From the NCBI RefSeq assembly GCF_000247695.1, contig NW_004624855.1:3087365-3151364 (forward strand): a stretch of DNA of 64,000 nt, written 5' to 3'. Made by a program: the position numbers and the translations under genes. The notes under the pieces were generated by a model. It was not told the DNA's origin. It ran no database searches and saw nothing but the letters and a program-made list of their open reading frames with translations. Shown here piece after piece: positions 1 to 13,000 of this stretch; positions within the stretch are counted from its first letter, which is position 1; every line of letters begins with the position of its first letter. Source of the DNA: Heterocephalus glaber (Eukaryota; Chordata; Mammalia; Rodentia; Bathyergidae).

Positions 1-2605
1 ATATTATTATATTTCCCTTTATATTATATATATATTATCTCAAGACATCTGTTACACTAATGGAAAGCTGGTAACACACCTGAGCAGCACCAAAGAACTC
101 AAACACAGCCCAGAGGTGGAGCCTTGGGCAAGCTTAGATCTACCCTCTGCAGACACTGAGCAGCTTTGGGTTCCACAGTCCAGAGACCTAGTGTCCACCT
201 GTTCAGGCCAAGCCAGGGACAGCCCTAAAGTGCCAGGTGCCCCAGCAGGTGCTGGCATGAGGTGCCCAGAGGTAGAACAGGTCCCTCGCACCTGCTAGGT
301 GAAGCAAAGTGACAACAACCCAGAACCTAGAGATCTTAAAAGAGAAGAGACTCAAGGGAATGAACGAGGCAAATGGAAGAGGAAGAGAGACCATGAACTT
401 AAGAATAGATTGTCCACAGGACAGAGAACACAGGAAACAGAGATGGCAGGACTCCAGTTGTGGAGGTCAAGGGTTTGAGGGTTTGGTACAAATTGCAGAC
501 GGTGGGCAGAACTGGCCACATCTGCCTTCCAGCCCCTGCTCACATCTGAGGTCAGACAGGGCTGCCACAGCCAAGACAGCCCTTTGTCCCTGCTGGTGAT
601 GCAGGCAGCAGTGGGCAGGGAGCAAGAGTGGAAGAGATTGAGGCAGGCAGACCTGGAAGAGTGGTGGCTTTGGCCAGTGCTTCTCAGGTGAGATGACTCA
701 AGAGGGAACATGCGCCATTCTGCCACAAGGAGCTGGGCCTATCAGGGACAGTCTAGAAAGCTCAGCAGGGGACCTGGGACAGGAGACAGATGGCAGCTGG
801 ACAGCAAACTTCAGGGCAGTGCTGGCACAGGATTCACAATGTTGAGTTCTCGAACACCAAGGCCTGAAGGACCAAAGTGTCCGAGGGAGTAGTACTCAGA
901 GGTTCAGGGTGGAGAGGAGAAGTGGAGAGATGCAAGGTGGCCCAGAGATTGGTGTAGGCACCAAGGGCCTTGCAAGGGTACTTGGAGGAGGGCAGGGAAG
1001 AGTCCACTTGTCCAAAGGTGTGGCTGAAGGGGAAGAAGGGCCAGACTCAGGGAGGGGCAGACAGACTGAAGGAAGCATGGAAGGGTGACGAGTTTCCCGA
1101 TTCTTTGGTTTTATTCACATGATGATGGGAACCATACCTGAATGGAAAACACAGGCACACAGAGCTGGACAGGGTTGGGCAGACAGCAGGGTTGGGTGGG
1201 CCACCTCAGTGGACTCATGACAGGGGAGACCCAGGGCCTGTGCCCCTTGTGGAATTTTCTTCCACAGAAATGGGCCAGAAGCTTGGGGAGCAGGTGGCTC
1301 CCAGACTGCTTGGCATTTCTACAACAGACAGACTCCCAGTGCCAGTGAACTACATGGGACAGTCAGCAGTGACAGGGCCTTTCTCCTGGGAAGACAAAAT
1401 GGTCCCGCCAGATGGACAAGCAGTGGATCCATACAGGTTAGCAATGGGGCCCAAAAGCCCAGGAAGAGAGGAGTTCTCCTTTCATTGAAAAACCAAAGCA
1501 AAACCCAAACCCCCTGCACCTGTTGGAGACACAGCTGGGGTCATCTGATTACAAACGGCCCTGAATTTCAGACAGTCACTGAAGCCCTCACACCCCTTGG
1601 ACAGACATGTAACTGCTAGAAAAGCAGCTCTCTCAAAGTGGGTGTGGAGGCTCACTCCTATAATCCCAGAACTCTGGGAGGCTGAGGCAGGAGGATCATA
1701 AGTTTGAGCCCAGCCTGGACAAGTTAGTGACTTAGTGAAACACTGTCTCAAAATTAAAATCAGAAAAGGGCTGGGGATGTAGCTCAGGGAAAAGGCTCTG
1801 GATTCAATTAAAGAGAGAAAGAAGACAGAAAAGAGAAAAAAAGAAAAGGAATGAAGGAAAGATAGATCAGCTTTCAAACTCTCCAGATAGGGCAGCTGCC
1901 ACAATTTAACATTTCAGTTCTTCCAGAGAAAAATGCTGGACTAAATTTAAGGCTTTGCAGAATCCTCAGGTGAAGTTCATAGCTGAGCAGAGAGCCCAGC
2001 TGAGTTCAGACTCATCCAGGAAAAGTGCCTGACCGTCCTGGGGAAAGTGTGGATGGCCATGGAGGAGACTTTCAAGGTATAATCACTGCTAGGGGGTATT
2101 TTTCATCTCTAAAACAAATAGAAATATTTTAATGGTTTCAGATACTGTATGTATCAAAATTGTCACCAGTGCATGTCATTAATTCTTCCAAACTTTACTT
2201 TTCTCCTTTATGAGAAAAGCCCTTTCTTGGCCTAAATCTCCAACAGCTGTTGGTCATTAATTTTTTTCCCAGAAATGACACGCCTTTCACTCACTTGGTG
2301 AGTGGCTCCTGATGAACTATCTGTTCTAGATACTCCAGGGCATTGGTTTAAATCACCAGAGGCTGTGACTTCTCCCAGGCAGATACAGACGTGGTGGCCA
2401 CACACAAAGGTATTATATGCAAGGATTTCTTCATCAATTACAGCATATATAGAATTTCACTTTCAAAACAACAAAAATGATAGTAAAGATCATGCAGATC
2501 CACATGCAAACAGAATATGATTTACAGAAACAAAATCCAGGAGGGCCATCCCAGAAAGGACTGGGGACCAACAGATGGACAGAGGCTTCCAGAGGCTGGC
2601 TGCAC
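1..2605. other. Sequence downstream of PNLDC1
   Basis: I see no conserved coding exon here. Open frames are short, start at arbitrary codons and show no family resemblance. One B1-like SINE followed by a tRNA-like tail lies near 1637-1800. The part next to 2605 should be the PNLDC1 3' UTR on the minus strand, but I could not choose a poly(A) signal. In human the next gene on this side is MAS1; it is not in the window. Confidence 0.5.
1637..1800 (+). repeat. B1-like SINE with tRNA-like tail
   Basis: The text reads like a 7SL-derived SINE (CCTATAATCCCAG, then AGGCTGAGGCAGGAGGAT) and continues into GGGCTGGGGATGTAGCTCAG, a tRNA-like segment. This composite order recurs elsewhere in the window. 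Confidence 0.7.
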
Positions 2606-2669
2606 TCAGGGGCTGGATCTTCCCAGAAGAAATCCAAGCAAGGCCCAGGCAGCAACTACACTGCAGACT
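2606..2669 (-). other. PNLDC1: PNLDC1 terminal coding exon (tail anchor)
   Basis: This short exon follows a TATCTTGCAG acceptor and ends GLY-ARG-SER-SER-PRO-stop. It encodes VCSVVAAWALLGFLLGRSSP, matching the hydrophobic C-terminus of mammalian PNLDC1. It is easy to miss because it is 1.1 kb from the previous exon and only 64 nt long. Phase (CA|A) agrees with the upstream donor. Confidence 0.85.
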
Positions 2670-5600
2670 CTGCAAGATAATGACATAGATGAGAGGCGCG
2701 AAGAGCAAGGTCCGCCCGTGATCTCCGCAGGTCTGTGAGCACCACACAGTCACTCTTGTTTCTCCCAACTCCATTCACCTGAATGTACTTTCTTTTCACC
2801 ACTCCCTAGGGCCAACACTAAAGTTCTGCCTCCCAGAGTCAATGGCCCTGGGATTTCCTTGGTGATTTAGATCAGAGGTCTAAAGGAGGACCCAGGGATG
2901 CCTGGAAATAATTTTTCTTCCATAATGCTGCCCACTAGAGGGATGGCTCCTATCCATCCAGAATCCTCAAAGCTGTAAGTCCATCTTCTGGATCACTCAG
3001 CCCCAAATCTTGCATGCATCCTTGACCCTTCTTGGGTCTCTTACTGGCTCCCCCTCAGCATCCACAGCTGCCCAGGCAGGAGCACCTGGCTGCATGCTTG
3101 CTTCCCAAGACGCCCTTCCCTCTGCCTGGACTGCAGCCCATCTCAGCACCTAAGACAGCAATGCTTTGAAAATACAAGCTGGATTCCTGTCCTTCCTCTG
3201 CCCAGACCCTAGTGGTCCCTGACTTCTTCCAAGACTGAGGCCCACAATCCTCACCTGTGCAGCCCCAACGGGGCAGGAATAGTTCTGCCTCACCTGTTTC
3301 ACTCACCGTGGCTTCAGTGGCGCTCAACAGGCTAGATGCCTCCCCACTCAAGGGCTTTGCCCTGCAGCCTCTCAGCCCAAACAATGTTCCCAGAGTGCAC
3401 TGCCTGGCTCACCTCCTCCCCTGAGTTTTTAATAAGACCTCCCCATCAGCTCCTTTGAGTCCAGCCCTCCTTCCAGGACTCTGCCACCCGCCAACCTACA
3501 CTCATCTTTAACAAATGTTTGTCCCTCATGCATACAGTGTACTTGCTTATTATGTGTGTTTTACCTTCTAATGGCTAGCATGTGGGACTTTGATTTTATT
3601 CACCAATTAATCCATAGAGCCCTCCTCAGCACCTACCATTGCAGATGCCCAGTTATTTGCAGAATATACTGAACAATCTTCTGTCTACTGTAGTTGTCAA
3701 CAACTCCTTTACAATCAACACCAGCTAGTAAGATGGTGAGGTGGCTAGTGAGGTGAATCAGACCAAACAGGGACCCAAATGGGCGAAGAGCAGCTCCAGC
3801 CTGGGCACTTACTGTAGCATGCAGTTGACGTTGGGGGAGTGTCTCCAGTACCGGTACAGGGAGACCTGCAGGGTCGGGTGACACCTGTACTCCTTCAGGA
3901 CACTGCGGACACTGCCAAAGAAGTTCACCTGGGTTAGCAAGCAACACATCACACCAGCTGCTATACTCGATCAAGGTGGGGATGGGCAGAGATGGGTGGA
4001 TGCAGGCCAAGGTGGGCTCAGAGGCACGTACTCCTTAAACTTATTGGTCAGGAGCAGGAACTGGCTTTGAGTGAGCCGTCTGACGTCGAACTTGCAGAGG
4101 TTCTGGAACTCGCCGTAGACTTGCTGCTCACTCACCCCAGGCCACTTCCTGACAGTGAGGATGAGGATGGGAGGCCGGATACTGGGAAAATCCGGGCCCG
4201 AGAAGTTCTAGAAAACATGAAGAACAAAGGAGACTTCCCACAATTCTTACTACATCTCATGTGTTTGAAAATACTACTTAAGAGCTCTCTTGCCATTGTT
4301 CGAGGCAGCCCAGCAGCTCTTTCCCCAATAAAGCCCTGCCTCGGGTCAAAAAAAAAAAAAAAAGAAAATACTACACAAGAGTAGGAAAGGCTTTGACAGG
4401 GGCTGGGAGCAGAGAAGAGGGGAGGGAAGAAGGAAGGAGTAAGGTCAGGTGAGTTTTGGTGGAAAAGTAAGAAATAAAAAGCTTCCCGGGGTGTGGATAC
4501 CCTCCAGCTCTTACCTCGGTGCTCTCAGAGCCCCTCTAGCATATCCCTGAGGATACCAGCCCACCTCCCACCAACGGCTGAGGAAGCTGAGTGAAACCTA
4601 CTCACAATTTTAGGGACCCCCGCTCGGATAAGATTCACTTGGTTCACGTAAGGAGCCAGCACATCAAGGTACTGCGGGAAGGAGGGCTCAGACGTGGGAA
4701 CATGGCTACATAGACAGAGAAGTCCCCAGGACACTCAGGCATGTGGGCGTTTATTCACACTTCCTCAACCATAGCTAAGGAACTGGTGATGAACAGGGAG
4801 GGTGCTGGCCAAATCACTCTTCCTTCCACCCCTCATGAGTCCTGGGCTTATGTCAGGGGGCTTCCTCCAACTAGCCAACTTCCAAGTGCCCTCTCCAGGA
4901 CCCAAACAGAAGCAGAGCTTCTGGAGAGTCACCATCCATGGGTGACAGTTTGGGAACAAACTCTCTGCTGACCAGCACTGCAACAGGCTCAGAGAATGTG
5001 CGAGAGGCTGCTGTCTGGAGGAAGTGCACTTTATCATCCTTTGGCACCATGTCATCCTTGATTCTAAATGGTCACTTCTTGCCCCAGAGTCTCATTCTGC
5101 CACCAGCGCCCCTCTGTCCAGGTACTACCAAAGTTCAGACCCTCAGAGCAGCTCAAGCCAGGGAATCAGGCAGGCCTGAAGCCATGGACCTCTCTAAACC
5201 CAGGACTGCTTCTAGGTCATGAGGACAAATGAAAACACAGTGTGAAAGGCCCCAGGCCAGGCATGGTGCATCCCTGCTGAAGGCACCAACCTCCCTACCT
5301 AGCACACACTACCTGCCACCTACCAGTGGGCACTAAACACTATCAAACTGCAGGAACGAGGGAGACAGGCTGGCAGATTTCCCACATAAGTCATTAGCCT
5401 CACATCAGTGTGTCATAGGATATTTGTATTTATCATATCCCAAACAGGCAAATACAGGCAGTACAGGCAGGTTATAGCCAAAATGTGTTCCTAAGACAGT
5501 CCTGAGGAACAGGTTACAACTGTGACTAGCTTCTTCACCAGGCCTCCTAAGTGCTACTAATGTCTAGCCCTAGGACAGTGCTGTAGGATGAATGTGTAAA

Positions 5601-7014
5601 ATGTACACTTGTTTCCAGTGTGTCCAGTGCTGGAGGAATCAGGAATGCTGCTGCCATGCAAACCTCTCCCCAGGGGTACCTTACTCCAAGTCACTGTGTT
5701 TGCCCCACCTGACTATGTGAACCCCAACAATGTGCCATGCAACAGCCTGAACTCCTTGTCCTCCTCCCTTGCTGTGCTTTACAGTTACGAGGACACATGA
5801 CAGAGGAACATACCAAACTGGACGTAACTGAGACAGGTATTAGAAGCACCTCTTGGGTCCCCTGACATCAGTGAATTCTCCTAATTCGAAGACAAGGGCC
5901 AGGGGCCATGACCCACCCAGAAAGCAGGCAGGAGTGGTACGAAAGGGCCCCCATGGATGAAGGCCACATGTCTGCAACCACTGTGCTAGCTGCTGCCCAG
6001 GCAGAGGCACGGTATCTACCCATACGACATGGCACCTTCTCTTTGGTGGCTCTGGGACCCAGGAAGTCTTGAGTAAAAGGGACTCACCAAGTCCTGACCA
6101 TGGAATGAGCAACAGGATGAAAGGAAGAGACACTCACCCGTGCACTCTCTGCAGGAGGAGGTGTGCCACTTTCAAAAGAACTGGAAAAAAAAGCTAGAGG
6201 TGTAATGGACCTTGAGATCTTAGCAAAACATGCAAACTCCTGTTAGGCCTAACCCAATAGGAAATAAACAATAATGCAGGGACAGCAAAGGCTTAACACC
6301 AATGAAAATGGGTCTTCTCTAAAAGGGACCTCAACTCTTACCTGACCCACACAGGAAGGCATCATATCCCGCTTCATGGGGGCACTTTTTCTTGGCTGAA
6401 GCATTTTCCCGTAAGTAGGAGAGATAGTGAACAGGTATTAGAAACAGCCTGGGAAAACTCACCTCAGCCTTAGATCAGTGTTCACAGCAGCTGCCACATA
6501 GATGACCACCAAGGCTGTGTTCACCCCTTTCCCTGCTCACAACTCAGTGTCTCCCCACCCGTCCTCTCCAAGTGGGGAAGGTCCAGGACTCAGAGCTTCC
6601 TGACTGGACAGACCCCACCCCAAGGAAATGAGCAGCTCCCAGCCTTGGATGTGATCTGCGATGGTGCATCTCGGAGGTGGGAGTTGTAGGGAGCAGGGCA
6701 AGGCAGGCAGTGGAGGAAACCTATACACTTCCACAGCCTGCCACCAGGGTCCAGGAAGTCCTCATCTCAGTCCATAACGGTGGGAGGGGACATACCATAT
6801 TTTTCACATTTGTTTCCATGAACAATCACTGGTGCAGAATCCTTGGTGGGATTCAAGTTACTATTAAAAGAAAAAAAGTAAGACAAATGATCCTTTCTTA
6901 CTCTCCTCCCAGTCTCTTAAATTATAAAGGTATGTCCTCAGGGGTGTGTGGGTGTGTGTGTGTGGGTGTGTGTGTGCGCGCGCGCGCAGGCATGCCAACA
7001 CATATATATGCGAA

Positions 7015-7047
<33 letters not shown>

Positions 7048-10000
7048 GCAGTACTGGGGATTGAACCCAAGGCCTTCACACTAAGCTATATTCCCGTGTG
7101 TTTTTGAGACAAAGTTCAGAATGGGCTCAAATTTGTGATCCTCTTGCCTTAGCCTCCCAAAGTGCTGGGACTATAAGTGTGTGACACCACACCCAGTTAG
7201 CACATACTTTTTTTTTGTTGTTGGTACTGGGGATCGAACTCTGGTCCTTGCTCTTGTGAGGCAAGCAGCAGAACCACTGAGCTAAATCCCCGGCCCCAGC
7301 ACATACACTTTTAAAAGCCACAGCTCTAGATATGGCAGAGATAGTCTTAGTAACTAGGCAACAGAATAGGTGAAAGATCAGCCAGGTGAAAGGGTCCACC
7401 TGGACATTTACATTCTAGGCATTGAACAAACTTAGCCTGAGCCCAGGCACCAAGACAAATAGGACACTGCCTCTGCCCTCCAAGCTTGCTGTCTAGTGTT
7501 CTGAGTGACAAACAGATGCATTGTGTCCATGTCCTGTAGATGCAATGCTGAGCCTTAGACAGTGACTCCAGGGTCCTTGGGGCTAAAGGCTCCCTGAAGC
7601 AGGCAGTACTAAAAGTACCCAGGCCACAAAAACTCACCCAGTTGAAGGAACAGAGTAATGACAGACATTTCAAGCCAAAGCAAGAATGGGCAGTGACAGG
7701 CAGGAACAGACCCAGGCCTGACCAGGTGCCTGGAAGGATGGTAAAAGCCCCCTCGTGAAGGGCAAGCCCAGGCTTGGGAGGAGCTCCTATGACACAAGAA
7801 GCTGCAGGAAGCACCAAAAGATCTGTCCCAGAAAATGGCCCAGAGAGTTTCAAAGATCACACGAGTGTGGGAAATGAAATAGGACAGGACACCATCTGGA
7901 ATACCAGTGAGGGCTGCCACCATGACTGGAACAACAGCAATGCCCCTGAACATGCAGAGAAAGGGAGAACGTAGAGAGCTTTATGGAATAATATTATTTG
8001 GACTTGACCAACAAACAGACCTTGGTAGCTTAGCTCTGGGACCATTTGGCACTGGGGCAAGAGGGATGGTGACAGCATCTAACAGTAAAACATTCACTGT
8101 CTTTGCTTTTCCGCAAAATTTTTTAAAACTCTGAGTCCTGAGCCTCTCTGAGCCCTACTTTTCTCTTCTGTAAAGCAGGTCTGATGACTGCACCTGTGCC
8201 ATAAGTAGCTGTGAGGATCACAGAGGTCATCTATAGGGCCAAGGATTTAGCTCAGTGGTGCCGCCGCCTGCCTTGCAAGAGCAAGGTCCCGAGTTTGATC
8301 CCCGGTACCAAAACAAAAAGCAAAAAACAAAGGTCATCTATAAATGTGGCCAAGCCATTCATAGCTTCGCCTGCAATCCTAGCACTGAGGAGGCTGAGGC
8401 AGGAGAAGTCTGCCTGGCTACATAGTGAGACCCTCTCTCAAAAAACAAAAGCCCACACGAAACAGTTGCAGCCCTCTGCTAACATTTAATGAAATGGACT
8501 AAGAGCAAGGCTTTATTCTAAGTCTTCCCACAGGGACAAACTGAGTTAAGCCTGTCAACAACTTTGTGAATTACAAAGAGTTTTTTTCTCCTATTTTGCA
8601 GATGGTGAAACTGAGGCCCAGAGAGAGGACATCATTTTCTCAAGGTAACTTACTAAACAAGTGAGTGGCAAAGAAAACAAAACAAAATAAAAATTGGTCT
8701 CTCTGGCCCCCACCTCATGAACACACAGTACTCAGGATTGTGCCTGGTACCACAAAGACTCAGGCAGATGTTCCAGGCACTGGCGTGGGCTTATGAGACA
8801 CAGACAAATGTCCTGTTGAAGGGACCTGCAGGTAACACAGAGCAGGATCACCAAGGGGCCCCTGGACACAGTAAGGAGTAAGAGGAAGGTCAAGGAGAGG
8901 CCCAAGACAGAATTGAAGAGATGAGTAGAGGGACACGTGGGAACAGATGACCCACCCCACCCCTACCAAAAAGAGAAATCCAGGAAGGCAGCAGCACAGA
9001 CCGGGGCTGCGAAGGACTTGGCCATACCCCAATCTGAACACCTTCCGGCCATCGTCCTGACAGCTAAGACACAGGTAAGGGGGGGTGGGGGGGCACATGA
9101 AGAGGGAAATTCATCAAGGGCAAGAAATCCTGATGGTGAAGGTGACACAGAGACTGCTACCTGGATTGCTACCCAGAGCAGAGCTGTAACCATATCTCCA
9201 GGTAACAGCAGCAGTTGCCTCACCACTGCCTCTCCATCCAAGACATAGCAACAATCTCAGTCTCCTACCCCAGCCCACAATTTTCAACACAGACCCCTGT
9301 CCCACTCCTGCATGGTAATGAGGACTGAACCCAGGGCCTGTACACTGAGCTACATCCCCAGCACTTTTTTTTTTTTTTTTTGGTACCGGCGATCAAACTT
9401 GGGACCTTGCACTTATGAGGCATGTGGCAGAACCACTGAGCTAAATCCCCGGCTTCTTAGTTGCTAATTTTCTCAGGCTGATTTCTAACTTATGATCCTC
9501 CTGCCTCTGTCTCCCAGAGTTCTGGTATTACAGGTGTGCACCACCATGCTTGGCTTGGTTTTTAAGTGCTGGTGCTGAGAGAAATCAGGGGGAGAGACTG
9601 AAGACCTCTGGAGGAGGTCAGGGTGAGTTCTGCCCACCTGGCTCACATAAGGCATTTGTGTTCATTAGAAGAGACAAGAAAGATGACAGGAAAGCAGAAA
9701 TGTTCAGGAGAGCAGGGCAGGGAGTGGAGAGTCCTGCCTCCGGCCTTGTCCTTTCTTCTTAGAAACGGGGCCCAAAGGCTGTCTGGTCTGAGCACAGAAG
9801 CAGCAACCAGCCATCCCTGCTCCAGAAGCACCTTGAGAAACACCTTGCTCACCTGTTCAGCACTTCATATACTTCCAAGAGGTTGGAAACCCGAGGGAAA
9901 TGCAGTTCCTGCAATTGTAGAAAACAAATCGGGGAGAACAAAACATTTGTACTTCTGGCTATCATGTGCTTTAGGTCTTACCAAAGACCTAAAGTAACCT

Positions 10001-13000
10001 GGAAAATGCTCACTCCTATAGGCCTCCTCTTCTTCCCACATCCTCACCACCCTTGCTTCTTAATTACAGCGTCAGGGAACCAGCACCCTAGAGCATCCCA
10101 GAGGGGTTCCCAATGCCAGGCTAGAGTGAAGTGTCCACCAACACAACACACTCCATCTCCCTCAGCAGACAAGTTTAAGGGATTCTGTAAACACAGGAAT
10201 CAGAGGCACCGGATGGAGACTTGGCCACATTCATAGGATACTAGGGACGAAGGGGCCTTGGGGGAGTTTGTCAAAGCTAGAAATACATGAAACACAAATA
10301 TGAAGAGCTTCCCTAGGCAAAGATACATCCAGGAACCTGTTCCATTTGTTGGCTCCCTTCTTGAATAATTCAATCTAAGTTGTTACCCTAAGGCTTTAAA
10401 ACACTGATCTGATTCCCTTCTCTTCTCCTTAGTGTCTAGGCAGCATTTAAGGCAGTTGGGTCCTTCCTTTCTCCACACATAGTACACAACCCAGTGATAC
10501 AGGAGAATTACCTGGGGGCTGTCAGAACACCACCTGGCCCCATCTTAGACCCCACCTGAACACACAGTGGAGCTGGGCCAGTTTATAACTCCCCAGTGAT
10601 TCGGATTCACTGGCAGGGTGAGGGCCCATAACCTCAGGGCTTGGCAAAGACATGTTCCTTAGCACTTTACAAGAAGGGACCTAGGGCTGGGGATTTAGCT
10701 CAGTGGTTTTGTCGCCTCCTGCGCAAGTACAAGGACCCAAGTTCGATCCCTCATACAAAAAAAAAAAAAAAAGGAAGGACCTAACCCTGGTGCTCTGTAA
10801 GCACATCCAAAATGTTTACAAAAAATGTACAAGCTCCAAAATAAAATGTTCCATTGTGCCATGAGAAGCACAACAATTACATACAAACAAATCAAAACCT
10901 GGGAACTTAGGCCAGGGATTTAGCTCAGTGGTTATGGCACCTGCCTCACAAGCACAAGGTCCTGAGTTCAATCTCCGGTACCAAATTAACAAAAAACAAA
11001 CCTGGGAACTTGAATGAGGGAAAGAAAAAAATCATATATAAGCTAATAATGATCACCAATAGGTGCCAAAATATAAAAGAAAACTGAGCCCATTTTGGTT
11101 TTGTTTGGCTTGGTTTCTTTGAGACAGGGTCTTGCTATGTAGTTCAGGCTGGCCTTGAAGTCACTATGTAATCCAAGCTGGCCTTGAACTTGTGGCAATC
11201 CTCCTGCCTCAACCTCCCAAGTGCAAGGATTATAGATGTCTGCCACCATGCCCTGCTGATGCAGGTTTTAAAAGAGAATTCAAAGAAAAATTAGAGAGAG
11301 CACTGAGTGTACCGATATGAAAAAGAGCAGTCCTTACCCCAAAGTAAATTCTATTCATTACCTTCCAGATATCCTTTGTAACATTCTTGGTGTCAATAAG
11401 AACAGGAAATAGATTGTGGATATTCTGCTTAAACTGATCATAGCTTTCTGAGGAGAAAGATCCAAACAGTAAAAAGTGAGTTAGTTTGTTGGGAAAGATG
11501 GGAAAGAACCATTCTCTACCCCTGCAAACAAAACAAAACAGAAATTGACAGCACCCTCAATCCTAACCATCAAAGATTTCTAATCAGAAACCAAGCTGCC
11601 ATCACCATGTTTAACTGTACAGGCCAAACTGGAGGGGTTGAAGGGAGGGCTGGGCAAGGGTGAAAAACAAGAACCAAGAGAGACTATGTAAAGGTGCAAA
11701 TTTCCAATGATGAATGTCATTATATTGTATACCTAAAATGTACCAATGATTAGAATGAATAATTGATAATGTAAAATAGGAATAAAAGGTCCAAAGGGGT
11801 AGGGGTAGTGGGAGGCACAGGGGAAAGGAAAGAAGGGAAAGGGAAAAATGATGAGAAATGGAAAAAATGGAAATAAAGTCTTTGTAAATAGGGAAGGGTA
11901 GAGGGCGTGAAGGGAGGGCTAGGAATGGGGAAAAAATAAGAACCAAGATGCATTATATAAAGGTACAATTCCCAATGAGAAATGTAATTGTGTTGTATAC
12001 CTACAATGTACCAATAAAAGAATTTAATACAAAAAAAAAAATTGTACAGGCCAAGTGGTTTTCTATTAGACTCAAGATATTTTCTACTGCCAACATCAGC
12101 TATCACAGTGTGAGAAGCTCCAACCAATGGGATGAGAGAGGGAGAGACAGGGATATTTTGGGAAGGCAGATCTGAAGCTATCATTTATAAATGACTGTTT
12201 AGTTAAAATCCAAGAAAAATCAAAGTCATTTTAGTGAGAGATAAAATACCATGATGAGAGAAAAAGATTTTAAAAGAAATATTAATTGCTGAATTTATCA
12301 AAGTAATACTTGCACATACTTTAAAAATGTTTATTGTGAATAAAACAAACAAATCTCCAAAATACCCACCTCTCAAACAAAAAACCCGAGACCTTCTTCC
12401 CACTGCCCATTTCCTCCCCTAAACAGCATCTGCTTTCACTTTTCCCTTGGGTGTTTATTCTCTTGTCTCTAAGTGACACATGTGTGCTGCAGTCTTAGGC
12501 CCCTCACCACTGACTTCCCAACAGGGAAGAAGCAATGTCTCCTCATCCCGTGCACCCCTGCACTCGACCCCGCCACACCAGTCGCAGCCTCTCATCTCTA
12601 CAACCCTGGGTACCTTGCATGAAGGGCCCTATGCTGGCTACCATGAGTCCTATTTTCTTACACCATTTATTTCTTTTCTAGTAAATATTTTGTTTTGCTG
12701 TTTACTCAGTATTTTATTGTGTATTATTAATTTACCTCTAATTCTCCCCCATTTCTCTCAGTATGTTCAAACTCAGGCATCCTGTTAATTCATGTCTTGG
12801 GGAGATTCCTCATAGATTTTGGGGTTTTGTTTTGTTTTTTGAGACAGGGTTGCATTATGATGTAGTTCAGGCTAGCTTTGAATTCACTATGTAGCCCAGG
12901 CTGACCTCAAACTTGCACTGATCAGCCTGTCTCAGCCTCCTGAGTGCTAGGATTACAGGTGTGCACTACCATGCCCGGCCATTCTAGAGCTTTCTTACCC

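Noticed and set aside
7347..7853. A 168-codon minus-strand open frame in a PNLDC1 intron
   Set aside because: No splice or protein-family support, and the PNLDC1 exons on both sides join without it.
8236..8310. Possible real tRNA genes at the many TAGCTCAGTGG...GTTCGATCC sites
   Set aside because: Each has a decayed anticodon arm, a poly(A) tail and often target duplications, so they are SINEs.
10684..10995. CRISPR-like repeated units
   Set aside because: The repeats are dispersed SINEs of about 85 bp in a mammalian genome with no regular spacing.
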